Source: Pipra filicauda | Lineage: Eukaryota; Chordata; Aves; Passeriformes; Pipridae | Length of the DNA stretch: 64,000 nucleotides | NCBI RefSeq assembly: GCF_003945595.2 | Contig: NW_024104301.1 | Coordinates: 744,001 to 808,000, forward strand | Reading direction: 5' to 3' | Shown here: one piece after another, positions 1 to 52,300 of the stretch | Numbering within the stretch: position 1 is the stretch's first letter | How the letters are laid out: each line of letters opens with the position of its first letter | Notes under the pieces: generated by a model | Seen by the model: only the letters and a program-made list of their open reading frames with translations | Database searches by the model: none | What the model was told of the DNA's origin: nothing | Program-made: the position numbers and the translations under genes

Positions 1-911
1 TTGTTAGTTATCGCTGACTATTTTAAGCAGTTTGGGTTTTTTTGGTTTTGCTTTCCTGTCTTGCAGGGAGCAATGGACAAGAAATTTGAACTCCACACAA
101 TCTCTAGCAACACACGGGGTGGTGTGTTTGTCTTCTTCAACACATAAATCCTTCCTAAAAACAGTACTGGAGAGTTCTGAGGTTTTTAGGACAGCCTTTT
201 AGGCTCTGCTCTGGAGATCACTCCTGGTGGCTGCACACACAGTCTTGTTCTGACACAGCCTGTGTGTCCCAAAAACGCTCCCGAAGGTTCAAAGCCCCTG
301 ACTGCCAGACCAGGGGCAGGGAGGGAGGGGATGGGGCCAGACCTTCCCCACCAGCACCAGCTGGTGCAACATGTGCTCCTCACTGCAGCACCAGCAGCAC
401 ATTCCCCATCCGTCCTGGACACGTGTCTGGCCCTAATGAGCCACTTAGAAATCAGTGATTTTATCAGTATTTCAAACCCAATGCAAGTTAAAAAGCTGCT
501 AGAACCACTCTTAACTCAGCATTGTGGGCACAGATGGTGGAGATTATTTTTACAACAAGTTTTAGCCCCAAGTGAAAGCTCTGTATGTACAGACCAGAAA
601 TTCCACAGCCAAGCTGGAAAAAAAGTCTGGCTATGTGCAGACAGAAGCTTCTCCAACTAGGAAGGAAACCTCCCCAGCAGAGGTGCCTACAGACGGTCCC
701 TGTAGTCCCAGTCTGAACATGCAGCAGGAACAGCCACTTCTGCAGTATTTTTGTATTGCAGCTTCGCAGAACAAACAGCCCCAAATCCCCTCTGCTATTC
801 TCGTAAGCAACTGCTTCTCCCACCAACAAAATTAGTCCTTTGCACCTGAAGTCCTCCCCAGTGACCATCTCGTGCATCTCACACGTGCTGTGTAACGCTG
901 AGAAAGGATAT
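1..911 (-). other. SETD1B intron 13 (partial)
   Basis: This stretch has no frame resembling the next SETD1B exon (a Lys-rich segment followed by the WDR5-binding motif), so the exon lies outside. No repeat element is recognised. A plus-strand acceptor-like sequence at about 40-66 is treated as chance. Confidence 0.8.
903..911 (-). other. U12-type (AT-AC) 5' splice site of SETD1B intron 13
   Basis: The coding strand reads CATCCTT|ATATCCTTTCT. ATATCCTTT is the textbook minor-spliceosome AT-AC donor. The cut leaves HP plus T, in phase 1, as needed for the conserved HP-Ser-Thr junction of the family. No usable GT lies just after the conserved VFHP. The AC acceptor and U12 branch point are not seen in 1-902 and are presumed to lie to the left. 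Confidence 0.85.
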
Positions 912-41868
<40,957 letters not shown>

Positions 41869-42310
41869 CGCGCTGGGCGGCCGATCGTCTCCGGGCGGCG
41901 AAAGGCGAGCTCCCGTCTCACATGGGGCCGGTTACCGGCGCGGGCTGCCCGCCAGGCTCCTGCCTCCCGTTTTCGCGAGCCACCACATATTGTGTGTGCT
42001 CGCTGCTGGCGGCGGCCGGGATCCCACAATACACCGCTGCGAGCGCCGCGAACGCCTCTACCCGCGCTCCGCCGCCTGCACATTCACGGCGGCCGCGCCG
42101 CGCAGCCCCCGGCCCGCGGCCGCCCGCCGCCGCCCCGCCGCCGCCGAGCGCCGCCGCATGGGCCGCCGCCGGGACGCGCGGGTTTTTTTCCCCTCCCCGC
42201 CGCGGGGCTAACGGCATGCGGGGGGGCGAGTGGAATCTGCCCGCTGCATTTACCTTAGCGCAAACTGTTTCTAAACAAGATGGACCTATAGGTGGGACAA
42301 GTTGGTCGGA

Positions 42311-42364
42311 TTTTTTTTTTTTTTGCTTTGCTTTGCTTTCTATCTTTTTTTTTTTTTTTTTTTT
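42311..42364 (+). repeat. T14 and T20 runs with a CTTTG repeat between
   Basis: T14 at 42311-42324, then gctttgctttgctttctatc, then T20 at 42345-42364 followed by AG. In the SETD1B CpG island. Confidence 0.9.
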
Positions 42365-42533
42365 AGGGAAAGACTTCGGCGAGCCCGGGAGACCGCGGGG
42401 GCGGGCGGAGCGCGGACCCGCCGCGCTGCTGCGGCGGAGGGGTGGCCACACACTCAAGGCGGGCGGGGGGTGTGTGATGGAGGATGAGGGGGGGAAGCAG
42501 TTTTGCTTATTAAAGGTCCGGAGCCGTCGGCAG

Positions 42534-42734
42534 CCAATCAGCGGGGAGGTTCCATTTTGTTTTCGGTGCGAGAGGCGGGCGGGCGGCGCGGTGCCCCCGG
42601 CGCTCGGCGGGCGCGGGGCCGGGCGGAGCGCGGCGGGCGCATGGCGCGGCCGTCCCGGGGCGCGGGGCCGCGGCGGCTCCGCGAGCGGCCGCGCCATTGG
42701 CTGCGGCCGGGGCAGCGCGGCGGGCGCAGCCAAT
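42534..42734. promoter_or_regulatory. Cluster of three CCAAT boxes (NF-Y-type)
   Basis: CCAAT is at 42534-42538 (cagccaatca), ATTGG at 42696-42700 (gccattggct) and CCAAT at 42730-42734 (cagccaatgg). All have good NF-Y flanks and lie in the CpG island without a TATA box, as in many divergent housekeeping promoters. Confidence 0.7.
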
Positions 42735-42960
42735 GGGAGCGCGGCTTCCATGGGGCCTGAGTTATTAGACGGCGGGGTAAAAGCGCCGCGCGGCAGAAGC
42801 GGCCAAGGAAGGGCCGCGGGACCCGCAGCCATTTTTCTGCAGTGGAGCGAAATGGCCAAACTGGGCTTTTCCTTTGTTCCACAAAGAGGGGAATCCGCCA
42901 TGTGAATCCGCACCGCGCGCGGTGGTGGGAGCCTCCATAGCGCGGGTGCCAGACGACCCA

Positions 42961-44689
42961 CTGAAGAAGGAAGATTTATAAAAATAATGCCAAGCCCTTA
43001 ACAAAAAAAAAAAAAAAATTTAATGCGGACTTTTTTTTTTTTTTCTCTCCTCCCTTATGATTCGGGATCCATCTTTGTCTTGTGTAACTAGGTCACGGCA
43101 CACCCTATGTCAGCAGTTAACAATTTCGATTGCCAACCAAAAAAAAAAGTAAATACATGATTTTTATATTTTTTTTCGTTGTTTTGGGGGTTTTTAAGCT
43201 TTAAGCAGCTCTGATGGCTGAAAAATAAATTTGAGAGATTTATCTCCTGTGTTAAACACTTGATTCCTGGCCATTTTTATTAACTCCTTTGGTGCTTAAA
43301 AGGTAACGTTTTAAATATAGGTATAGGAATAGTAAATTCTGGCAAAAAAATAAGGCAATTTTACTATTATAAGCTTTTTTTCTTTTTTCTTATGTTGTAA
43401 GTACCCAATCCATTCTGTCCTTGCTAAGTGTAGTTTTCATATTAATGTTACTGGAGTGGTCCTTATTGCTAAGCCTTCATTTGCATGTCTTATGTTTTTA
43501 TCTGTTTAAACCAATTTATGCTTTTTTGAAATATTTTACTTATAAAGCAAAATACCTAGCCAGGCTATGTTTATAAGTTGTTTAGAACCAGTAAATGTTA
43601 ACTAGGTGTTTTCACACTGACATGTGCAGCCTAAAACTATTGAGGAGAATATTTTTAGTGTCTGCGTGCTCTGTGGAAAAACACTGAACGTCCTTTTTAT
43701 GTACAGAGTAAATCTGCCACAGGAAGGTAGATTTAAGCCTTGAGCAGGAGTCCTCGCTGCATACGGTCAGTCAACATAGCTGGACAACTTTTTCTATAGC
43801 TTTTTTCCCCTTTTTTTTTTTTTCGTTTTTTGATGCTAGACCACTGCCATACAAAGATCCATAACTTATCTTAACAAGATACGCTTTGGCTTGCAAACTT
43901 ACGAGAGAAGTGGTGATACAGATCATATATATTTATAGCCGTTATTTTAAAAAAGAGTAACAACTTCACCTTCAGAGCTGCATTCAACTATGGTGCGCGG
44001 GTAAGTAAGTAAAACCCTTTTGCCCTTGCAGAGGAACATATAGCCCAGGCCTGTGGCTAATGGTATTGTCCTGGGTGGAAAGATCCCAATGGTCGTCTGA
44101 AAGCGGTGGCGATCTCCTTCTCCTCAGAAACATCTAACAGTGCCTCTGAAACGTCTGTTCTCAGGGAGGGATTTGATTTCTCTTTCTGCACAAAGCTCTT
44201 GGTCCGTCCTCAGCCCTGGGTGGTTTGGTTTTTTATGCGGAGAAACGCTGTGGATCCATTGCAGGCGTTACGTGGCTGTTAACTTGAAAGCACCAAAAAA
44301 AATAAAAAATCTGCCTGTGAAACAGTAAGATGTTAGTGAGGTTGACGTTAAAAAAGGCGAGAAGGCGGTGGTGGTGGTGGTGGTAGGGATCCCTTACATG
44401 TTTTATCCGTCTAATTACAGAAGCTCGACAAAAACAGGCAACAAAATGGGAGGGGGTGTTTTTCACGACGGTGAGTCTTAATGGCGGATGTCTCACTAGA
44501 AAGCACTGTAAAATCCTTCATACCGAGAGGCAGTGACTTGGAGAGAGGGGGGGAAAAGGAGGTCTGGAAGTAAATCCAAAATGAGGGAGTTTCCTTCCAA
44601 GTGAGGGACCCTTTGCAGCCTGAGTGTTACAGATGGAGGAGCCGTGACGCAGTTGATATTCACAAGCAGTTGTGCTTTAGTGCCGCCAC
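42961..44689. other. Intergenic interval between the two CpG islands
   Basis: AT-rich sequence with many short T and A runs. A strong donor-like sequence gcgcgg|gtaagtaagt occurs on the plus strand at 44001. No protein-coding evidence. Confidence 0.75.
44367..44384 (+). repeat. Microsatellite (GGT)6
   Basis: Six GGT triplets in a row. Confidence 0.95.
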
Positions 44690-45195
44690 CCAGCCCACGA
44701 AATGGCCTCCCCGCCGAAGTCTGGTGGGTTTATTATGTGAGAGGCTGCGGCAGCACCGTGTCCCGGGCGGCGGGAGGGGCGGCCGGCGGGCGGGCACGGC
44801 GCTCCCGGTCGCGCTCCGTGCTGTGTGGGGACAGCCGCCATCATGGCTTCTCCTTCCCGTCGGCGTCCTCCTCAGCGCGGCGCGGCGGGCTCTCCCCCGC
44901 TGCCTGGCGGCGTCCCGAGCGCTGCAGGGAAATGGTGGGTTTGGGGTGGTTGTTGTTGTTGTTTGTTTGTTTTTTTCTTTTTTATCCTTTCTCTCCCCTT
45001 TCCCGCCCCCCCTCCCCTTCCCCCAGCGCTTTGTGAGGGGCTGTGGAAGGGAGCGGCGGCTCTTTCTCCCCGCGCACAACATGGCGGGAGCGCCCTGCGG
45101 CAGCGGCGCTGGCGGCGCTCCAGCCGGGCCGGGCGGGGGGGCGGCCGGCCGGGAGGACAAAGGCAGCTCCGATAAAGCCGGCGCAGCCCCGGTGC

Positions 45196-45203
45196 TATAA
45201 ATA
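45196..45203 (+). promoter_or_regulatory. TATA-box consensus TATAAATA in CpG island
   Basis: An exact TATAAATA in otherwise GC-rich sequence (ggtgctataaataacgctgc). A start site about 30 bases downstream would fall near 45225-45235. Function is inferred from the motif only. Confidence 0.45.
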
Positions 45204-45668
45204 ACGCTGCCCTTCCCCCGCCGCAGCCTCCCGCTCGCTTTATAAACAGCAAAAGATGGAAGTCGCCTAGCGCAGAGGGGAGGGAGGGGGGAGTTAAAGA
45301 GGAACAAACAGCGGCTCCCCACACGCAAAAAAATAAAATACGCACACAAAAAAGCCACCAAATTGAAAGCCTGGGCAGTGTGGGGGGACGGGGGGCAGCA
45401 GCAGCGCTGGCCACGGGAGGGGCCGGGCGGCGCCGCCGCCTCCCCGCCCGGAGCGGGTTTGCCGGGGGAGCGCGGCCGCCGCTCCCGTCACATGGCTCTT
45501 TGTTGTTCTCCTTCTCTGCCCCTCCTGGGCTGTTCCCCCCCCCGCTCCGCCATCGCCGAGCCGGGGCAGCCGCTGCCCTGCCTCCTCCGGCCTGCAGCGC
45601 CGAGCTCGCGGGCCCGGCTGTGCTGCAGTGGAGCCGCCATGGCCCGCCGAGGTGTTACATGTGCCGTC

Positions 45669-45713
45669 TTTTTTTTTTTTTTTTTTTCTTTGCCTTTTTT
45701 TTTTTTTTTTTTT
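45669..45713 (+). repeat. Two T19 runs separated by seven bases
   Basis: T at 45669-45687 and 45695-45713, with ctttgcc between and ccgtc on both outer sides. In the second CpG island. Confidence 0.9.
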
Positions 45714-46351
45714 CCGTCTCCTGAGCAGATTCTGCTGCAGCTCAGCTTGGGTGGAGGCTGGGGGTTATCTCGGAGCTTCACAAGCCTCGCTGTGCTCTGC
45801 GGGGAGTTGCAGCTCGTGCTCACTGCAGACCCAGAGTAGGTGAGCCAGGAAAGCCTGGCTTGAGCAACCACTTCAGAGGGCAGGACAGGGAGGAAAAGCA
45901 AACACTGTAGAGAGGTGGCCTCCCTGGTAAGGCTAGAGCAGGACCGTCCTGCGGACCCTGAGGGAGGGAGAAGGTAAGTGGCTGCTTGGCAGAGGCTGCC
46001 TGCGGGAGCGGCATGTGCCGGGCAGGGCGCGCCCTGCCCGCAGTTCCTGCGTCTCAGAACCAGCCGCTCCGTGGGTTTGTACAGCCCGTGCTGTGGTATG
46101 TGCCGAGGCTCAGGGCTGTTCCCCTGCGAGGGAGAGCACTGGGTGCTGCCGCGAAGGAGGCACCGCAGCCCCGCGCCTTTCGCAACGACTGCGCTCATCG
46201 CTCCATTCCTCGCTCCCCCCCTCGCTCCTCACCGGGTCAGGCTCTGTCGAGAACAAGCGACAAACCGTCCGCACAAAACAGAACACGTTTCCATGGAGGG
46301 GGAAAAAAATACCAACAAAAACAACCAACAAAAGCGTTTCCGCAGTGCCAG

Positions 46352-46393
46352 GCTGGCTCTGAAGCGCTGGCTCTGAAGCGCTGGCTCTGAAGC
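46352..46393 (+). repeat. 14-base unit in three perfect tandem copies
   Basis: gctggctctgaagc occurs three times without change, followed by a partial gctg. Confidence 0.95.
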
Positions 46394-49300
46394 GCTGCCT
46401 CAGCGCTGTGAGCCCCGTCGGGGGCTCCCGGGCCGGGGCCGCCCGAGCCGCTGGAGCCAGCGCTGAGCCTGGGTCACAGCGGCTCTCAGTGACCATCTGC
46501 CAGCAAAATCGGAAGGAACGGTGACGTTATTCTTAGCAGAACACCATTAAAATGCTCCTCTGGTATTTCTCAATAGAGGTGAAAAGCATTTCAGCTTCCT
46601 GGAAATGGCCGAAGCTGGCGACGTGTAGATCAAAGTACGGCGCAGAGCTGGGCTCGGCTTTGCAGGGGGGTTTGAACTGTAGTGAAAACGATTCTGCAGC
46701 TTGCATCGTAGTGAGTTAAGTCAGCACGTGAAGCGATTAAAAAGAAAGCAAGTTTTAAACGGCATCGGGCTATTAACTTTCCTGGGATTTAAAATTTATG
46801 TTTAAATATATATTTGGCTGTTAGCAATACCTGCATTTACGAGTAACATTGGTCTGTTTAACCCTGAAGCAAACCAGCTCTGCCTAACGCAAGGCTTTGA
46901 AGCGACACAGCCAGACCATAATACTGTGGGAGCTTAGACAGCTTTGTCTGTACTTGCATCTCTCTGCATATTTTTCCAGGACTCTGATCTTTGTCTGCGA
47001 TTAATCATTGTCCAGGACGGCTGTTCCCGATGGTAGGATCCATGAAGTGCTCCAGCTGGGAGAGGTCCTAACGCCTGTGCCTGGCTCTGCGTACGTGCAA
47101 ACCAGGGCCAGAAATTGCTGGGGCAGCGGGGGCTGGACAGCGAGCCCGCCGTGCCCCCCCAGTGAATTGTATGGGTCCTCAGCACTTCTGGAAATGGTTT
47201 TTGTAAGTCTGAGATGAAAATTTCTTTCCGTTTTTTAGAGTTTCTGAATGACTATAATGTTCAGTGTAGTTTAAAAGTCGCCAAGGCAGTTGAGACCGGT
47301 TGTGCTCTCAGAGTGGGTGGTTTCATGGCTGCTGAACCTCGTATCTGAAAAGCAAAATGTTCTGGTACAGTGTGTTTAAATCCCAGAAAGGTCAAACCAG
47401 ACTTTCATACTTGGGTTAGACTGACCCTGGTGTGCTGCATGAGACTCTTTAGATAAAGAAAGAGATCTTTCAGGGAGAAGGAGAAAAAAAAAAGGTTTTT
47501 TTTCTCTGAACAGCTTGTGGTGACTCTGTGCACATTCTTGAAGCAAAGGGGTTTGTTCTTGCCCGCAGCGTCCCTCCCCGGCATTGTTGAGTGGAAAACT
47601 CTTATGCTAATTATATCGCTGTCTGTTATCAATAAGAAGTGATTTAATTTCTTTGGCAAAGTGTTGCAACAAGAGCAAATTAGATTGAGAGGCAAAGTGA
47701 AATAAAAAATATGCAGCTGTTCTGCTAAACAATGATCCTGACTGTTTACAACATTTTGTTTTAGACTGCCTTGTACACAGAATCCTTTATATTGAAGCTT
47801 TTCAAGTCACAATCCATTGCTTGTGCAAGGAAACTAGATTAACAGATTATAAAAGACAAAAGAGACCAAGGTTCATCTGGTTCAACTTCCTGCATTATGT
47901 ACGTCTCGGGATTTTTGTGAATTTGTTGCTTTTTCTCATTTGAAAGAATTTAACTGCAGCATGCCTGCATCTTAGATAAAGGTCAGATTTTCGATTTAAA
48001 ATGGGCTGTGAGAGGGAGTAAAATAAGAGTAAATTTTTTCCATCAAAATCTACCTGCCAGACTAGAAATCAAAGTACCTTTTCAAACTTGTCTAGTTTCT
48101 GTTTTCAGTTGCTGGATGTCTCTGCCCTTCAGTCTGCTTGGTGGAGGAATGCTCCATGGGCAGATTTTCATCCCTGTGTAGCTGTGCTCAGGCTGAGCAT
48201 TTGATACTCCATTGCAGACTGCAGAGCTCCCCCTCGGGTCCGTCTTTACTAATCCTGGAATTGTTCCTGCCTGTGAACGCTACAGTTTGTCACCATTTTG
48301 ATCTGGGCAGAAGGGGATGGAGCCCTCGGCAGAGATCAGACCCAAGCCAACAGCCCTCCTGGCTGAGCTGTCTCTGTCAGGAATCCAGGGATTACACCAG
48401 CCCATGTTCAGCTGGTTTCCCAGCACGGCTCCTAAAATACTCTCAGATCTGCTCCTTCTTAGGATGACAACCCTGTGCTGTAGGTTTGTGCTCTTTGTTC
48501 TGCATGTATGGCTTTACACTTGTTCCTCTTGAAAAGGACAAGCCCTTAACGTTCTTGCTTGCAATGGCTTTTTTTTTTTTTTAATTATTTTTCTTAATTA
48601 CCCCCTCCTGCTACTGCAAAATGTCACCTACCAAGTTGGCTGGTCGTGATTTTGTATTTTCTCCAGATAAACAACTGGTTGTGTCTCCACTGTGGGTGTT
48701 TCCTGGTTCCGGGTGTGTGTACACACACCTGAGCCGTGTCAATATTGTGTCAGGAGGAGGTCTGGTTGTACAACATCCCTTGCCACACCCCAGTTTCATG
48801 GGAAGAAAGCCCAGCTTAGGAGCTGGAAGGGAGCCAGGAAGCACACTGCAACGTTTGCTTGCCGTGGTGTCTATTATGTAGCCATTAAATAACCTAAGGC
48901 CCAAAACAGGTGGTTGCAGACCCATAAAGGAGAGGTGACGCCTCTAGGACACGGTGGTTACAAAGTGCATTTTGAGACCTTCCTGTTAGATGGCTTTTTT
49001 TAGAGGTGGTGCCTCTACTATGTATTCTCTACTCAGCTGTTCGTTCAAGACCTAAATACATTTGAGACTCCTTCCCCACTGCCAAATTTGATTGAGATTA
49101 GAGGGGGGGAAATGACATAGAACTACACAGTCACATTAGGCAGTTTTATTTTTAGGAAACCCGGCTAAGAATATCGAAGGAATATTGAGTAGGAATATGG
49201 ACATGGTATTTGCCTGTTCAGTTTTTCTTGCCGTGAAATTTTCCATTTCTTCCTGAGAACAGCAGATGATCTGTCTAGGGAATTGTCAACCAAAATAAGC

Positions 49301-52300
49301 AACCTCCTGACAGATTTCACCTGTGTCCCAGCATGCTCTGAGGGTACATGGGATGTGAGCCTTGAACAATGACAGGGAATCACTACTTGGCTGTGTTGTT
49401 TGGCTGCTGGGGTACAGAGATACGTGGTGATACCCAATAGTGGAACAAACATCTACTTTTTTTTTTGATGGACATGTTGGATATTTGCCAGAGATTTTTT
49501 TTTTTTGTTACTTTTTAAGCTAGATCTGTTCATTTTATACCTGTTAGTATTATGACAAAGCCACCTCTGTAAGGTAGGGAGTGAGTGCTTTCAGAGATCT
49601 AATCATTCTTGAGCTATAAAGGAATAAAGAAGCTGTTTCAACACCTGACTTGCAGAATGTTTTGTGTTGCTTCTTGCCCATTGAAATGCAGCTGCTATTG
49701 AAACACTGTGATCCCATCAGGATGTAGAACCGGTTATTTTTTAGAATGCTTTCAAGCTTATAAAAATCATGAAATAAATCAAGAAGGTTGGCAATTCTAA
49801 TCAGCATTCTAAAGCCATCAAATCACAAAACAGTTCAGTGCTTCATGGCCTCTGAACAGTACAGTTTTACAAAAAAAAAAAAAAAGAAAAGGAATGAAAA
49901 GAATGTACCATTTAGAGAAGCTGGGCGCTTACAAAGCTTGCATCAAAAGGAAATGAAGATACAAATAAGTAATCTAAAAGGATATTTATGCATTAAATTA
50001 CTTGTGTCTCTGGACACATCATTAAACAGTCTGGATGTGATGGTAGCTGGGGACCTGGAAGCCTTTTTAACACATGCAGCACATACAGGGAATGTTCTGA
50101 TTACAAGTGATGGAGTATAAAACGTTTTAGCCAGAAACTGATGACAAAGATCAAATGGAATGAGTTGAGCTTACAAATCAGAGCAGTTTCTTCTCGCTGG
50201 TGTGATGTGACACAAGACCAAGACTGTTTTGTCCTTGACATTGTCACCATTGCTCTCTAACCTGCAGTTAAGGATTTGCATCTTGATTTATTGTCTGACA
50301 GGGCAGTTGGGAGTGCCCCAGCTGCTCCCCAAGCCCTGGTTTGCAGCAGAGTGGGCCAGAACGGGCAGGATCAGGGAAGGTGTGCCATCCATCGCCTTTC
50401 TGTGCCGCTGCACCACGGCAGCTCCCAGTTGCTAAGCAGCTGCAGAGCTGTCTCTGTACAAGGGGAGCAACATGGGTTCCCCTTGATCAGTGGAGAGGAG
50501 CCGGCAGCATGGAAACGGGAGCAGTGACCATAGGAACATCATTCCTTTCCTGGCTGGCTCCGATGCCGAGTGGAGCGAAGGGACACTCGGTGGCCCAGGA
50601 GCAGGGGGGGGCAGTAGGGGAGGGCAGAGCCAGCATATGTGCACAGCAGAGGTTACAAAGACAGCAGATCCTGGCAGAGCAGGGGGCACACACCAAGGAG
50701 AAAGGAATGGGAGAGAGGCCAAATGCACAGTTCGGAATAAAAAAACCCCAGGAGGAGAGTGTGGCATATGGAGAGGGGAAATAAAGCAGAACTTGCACAG
50801 CCTGCGAATAATTGAATAGAAAATACAGGAAGAGGGAAGGAGCTTGATTCATTACTGCCCTTCATCTTGTGGAGACAGCTACACCCGGGAAGAGGAGGTG
50901 TGGAATACAACGGCATCCTTCATGTTTCACAGTGAACTGTAGGTTTTACATTTCAACCCCTGCCATTTGTGGTTTTCTCCTTTCACAGCCCCTGCCTTTT
51001 GTTCAGACTTGATTCCTGCAGGCTCCATTCTTATCTTTGTCTACTTTCTGATTTATTTTTGTACTTGCTTTAGTTTTTTTGGGGGAGTTGTTTTTTTTTT
51101 TAAGGTAAGTTTTAAATTAAGATACCCTTTCCAGATATTTTTGCTATTTTCACCTTCATGAGGGCAGGCCATTGCTAACTCCTAACTGAAGCTGGTTTCT
51201 ACTAAATCCACAAAGCCATCGCTGCTTTTCTCCCCCTCTCTCTCCTGGGAGCTGCTGATGGAGAACAGGGTTCTCTTTGCTTCCCGACACCTTCCCCTGC
51301 TCGTTGTCTTTCCCTTTCCCTGCTCAGTGCCTGCCAGCAGTCCGGAAAGGCTCGTGGCTCGCAGCGCGCAGGAAGCGGTTCCTGTGGCAGTAAATTATCA
51401 CGAACGCCTGACGTGTTGCATAAAGGGGAGTACAAAAGTGTCACGAACATCTGGGGGGGGGGTTGTGACCAAAGGAGAGCCTTGGTTCCACCACGGCCCC
51501 GCTGCCCACATGAAAAAGCACTTTGTGGTGTCGGCTCCTCACATGCAATTGGTGTGTAATAGGAAATGCCAGTGGAGCTGGCAGGGAGGAAGGGGAGCTG
51601 GACATTCCTCCCTCTGGCTCCTCCAGGCAGAGGACTGAGGGGCGTGTTTGGGAGGGTGGGGAGAGGAATTTAAATTCCCGCAGCTGTTGCTCTCCTCTAT
51701 GACCAGCCCTGGCTTGCTTGGAGGCCTTTTGACTGAGAACACTTTTCCCCAGGTCCAAAATTGAGTCCTAAAAGGAAAATGGAGGTGCCCACCCAGATCT
51801 ACAGTGGAAAGGAGTTGCTGTGAGCTCTGTGTGTGTGTGTGTGAAATTCAAGCCAATAAAATACTTGACAAATACACAGCCAGATGTGCTTTGTACTTGG
51901 AAGATTTTTGTCTAAGATGTCTGATTCGGGGGAATGTTATATTTACTTCCTTCTTCCATTTGCCTGGAGCCTTTATCTTTGAACAGGCACTATCTATACT
52001 ATTGTTAGACTCTCAAGACCATTAAAGGTCTTTGGGCACTGACATTTTACAAGCAGATTCAGCTGCCTTTCACACGGGGGCAATTTTTAGCATTATGAGA
52101 GATGTAAGTTTAATTAGAACAGTTTTAACCAGGAAATCTCCCTGCCTTAAGAAATCAGAGCTACTGTGTTAATCCCAGCAGGCAACTGGGAACTTGACAA
52201 AGTGCCTGTTGTTAGGATGAGAGTCAGGAAGGGTGAAATGTGTGTAGGAAGGGAGAAACGCACAGGAAATGTGCCATCAAGGACAGCGGTGTGGAGCTGT

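Larger units (their letters stand above)
44690..46060. promoter_or_regulatory. Second CpG island between SETD1B and RHOF
   Basis: A separate CpG-dense block about 2 to 3 kb beyond the SETD1B promoter. It contains TATAAATA at 45196-45203 and a second tttataaa near 45239. YY1-like gccgccat sites are near 44834 and 45634, and acatggcggg is near 45080. A plus-strand splice donor gagaag|gtaagt ends the island at 45974. No conserved protein is recognised, so it is called a candidate promoter or first exon of an unknown, possibly non-coding transcript. Confidence 0.6.

Noticed and set aside
40..147. Plus-strand pyrimidine tract and TTGCAG followed by a 26-codon open frame ending in TAA
   Set aside because: The splice acceptor looks good, but the frame matches nothing I know. 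It lies antisense in a SETD1B intron and has no partner exon in the window.
41918..42961. 347-codon minus-strand frame in the SETD1B CpG island
   Set aside because: It is composed of Ala/Pro/Arg runs expected from GC-rich DNA with a Lys run from the T tract. No known domain, and it runs through the promoter.
45488..46198. 236-codon minus-strand frame in the second CpG island
   Set aside because: It contains two Lys runs from T19 tracts, low complexity and no homology that I recognise.
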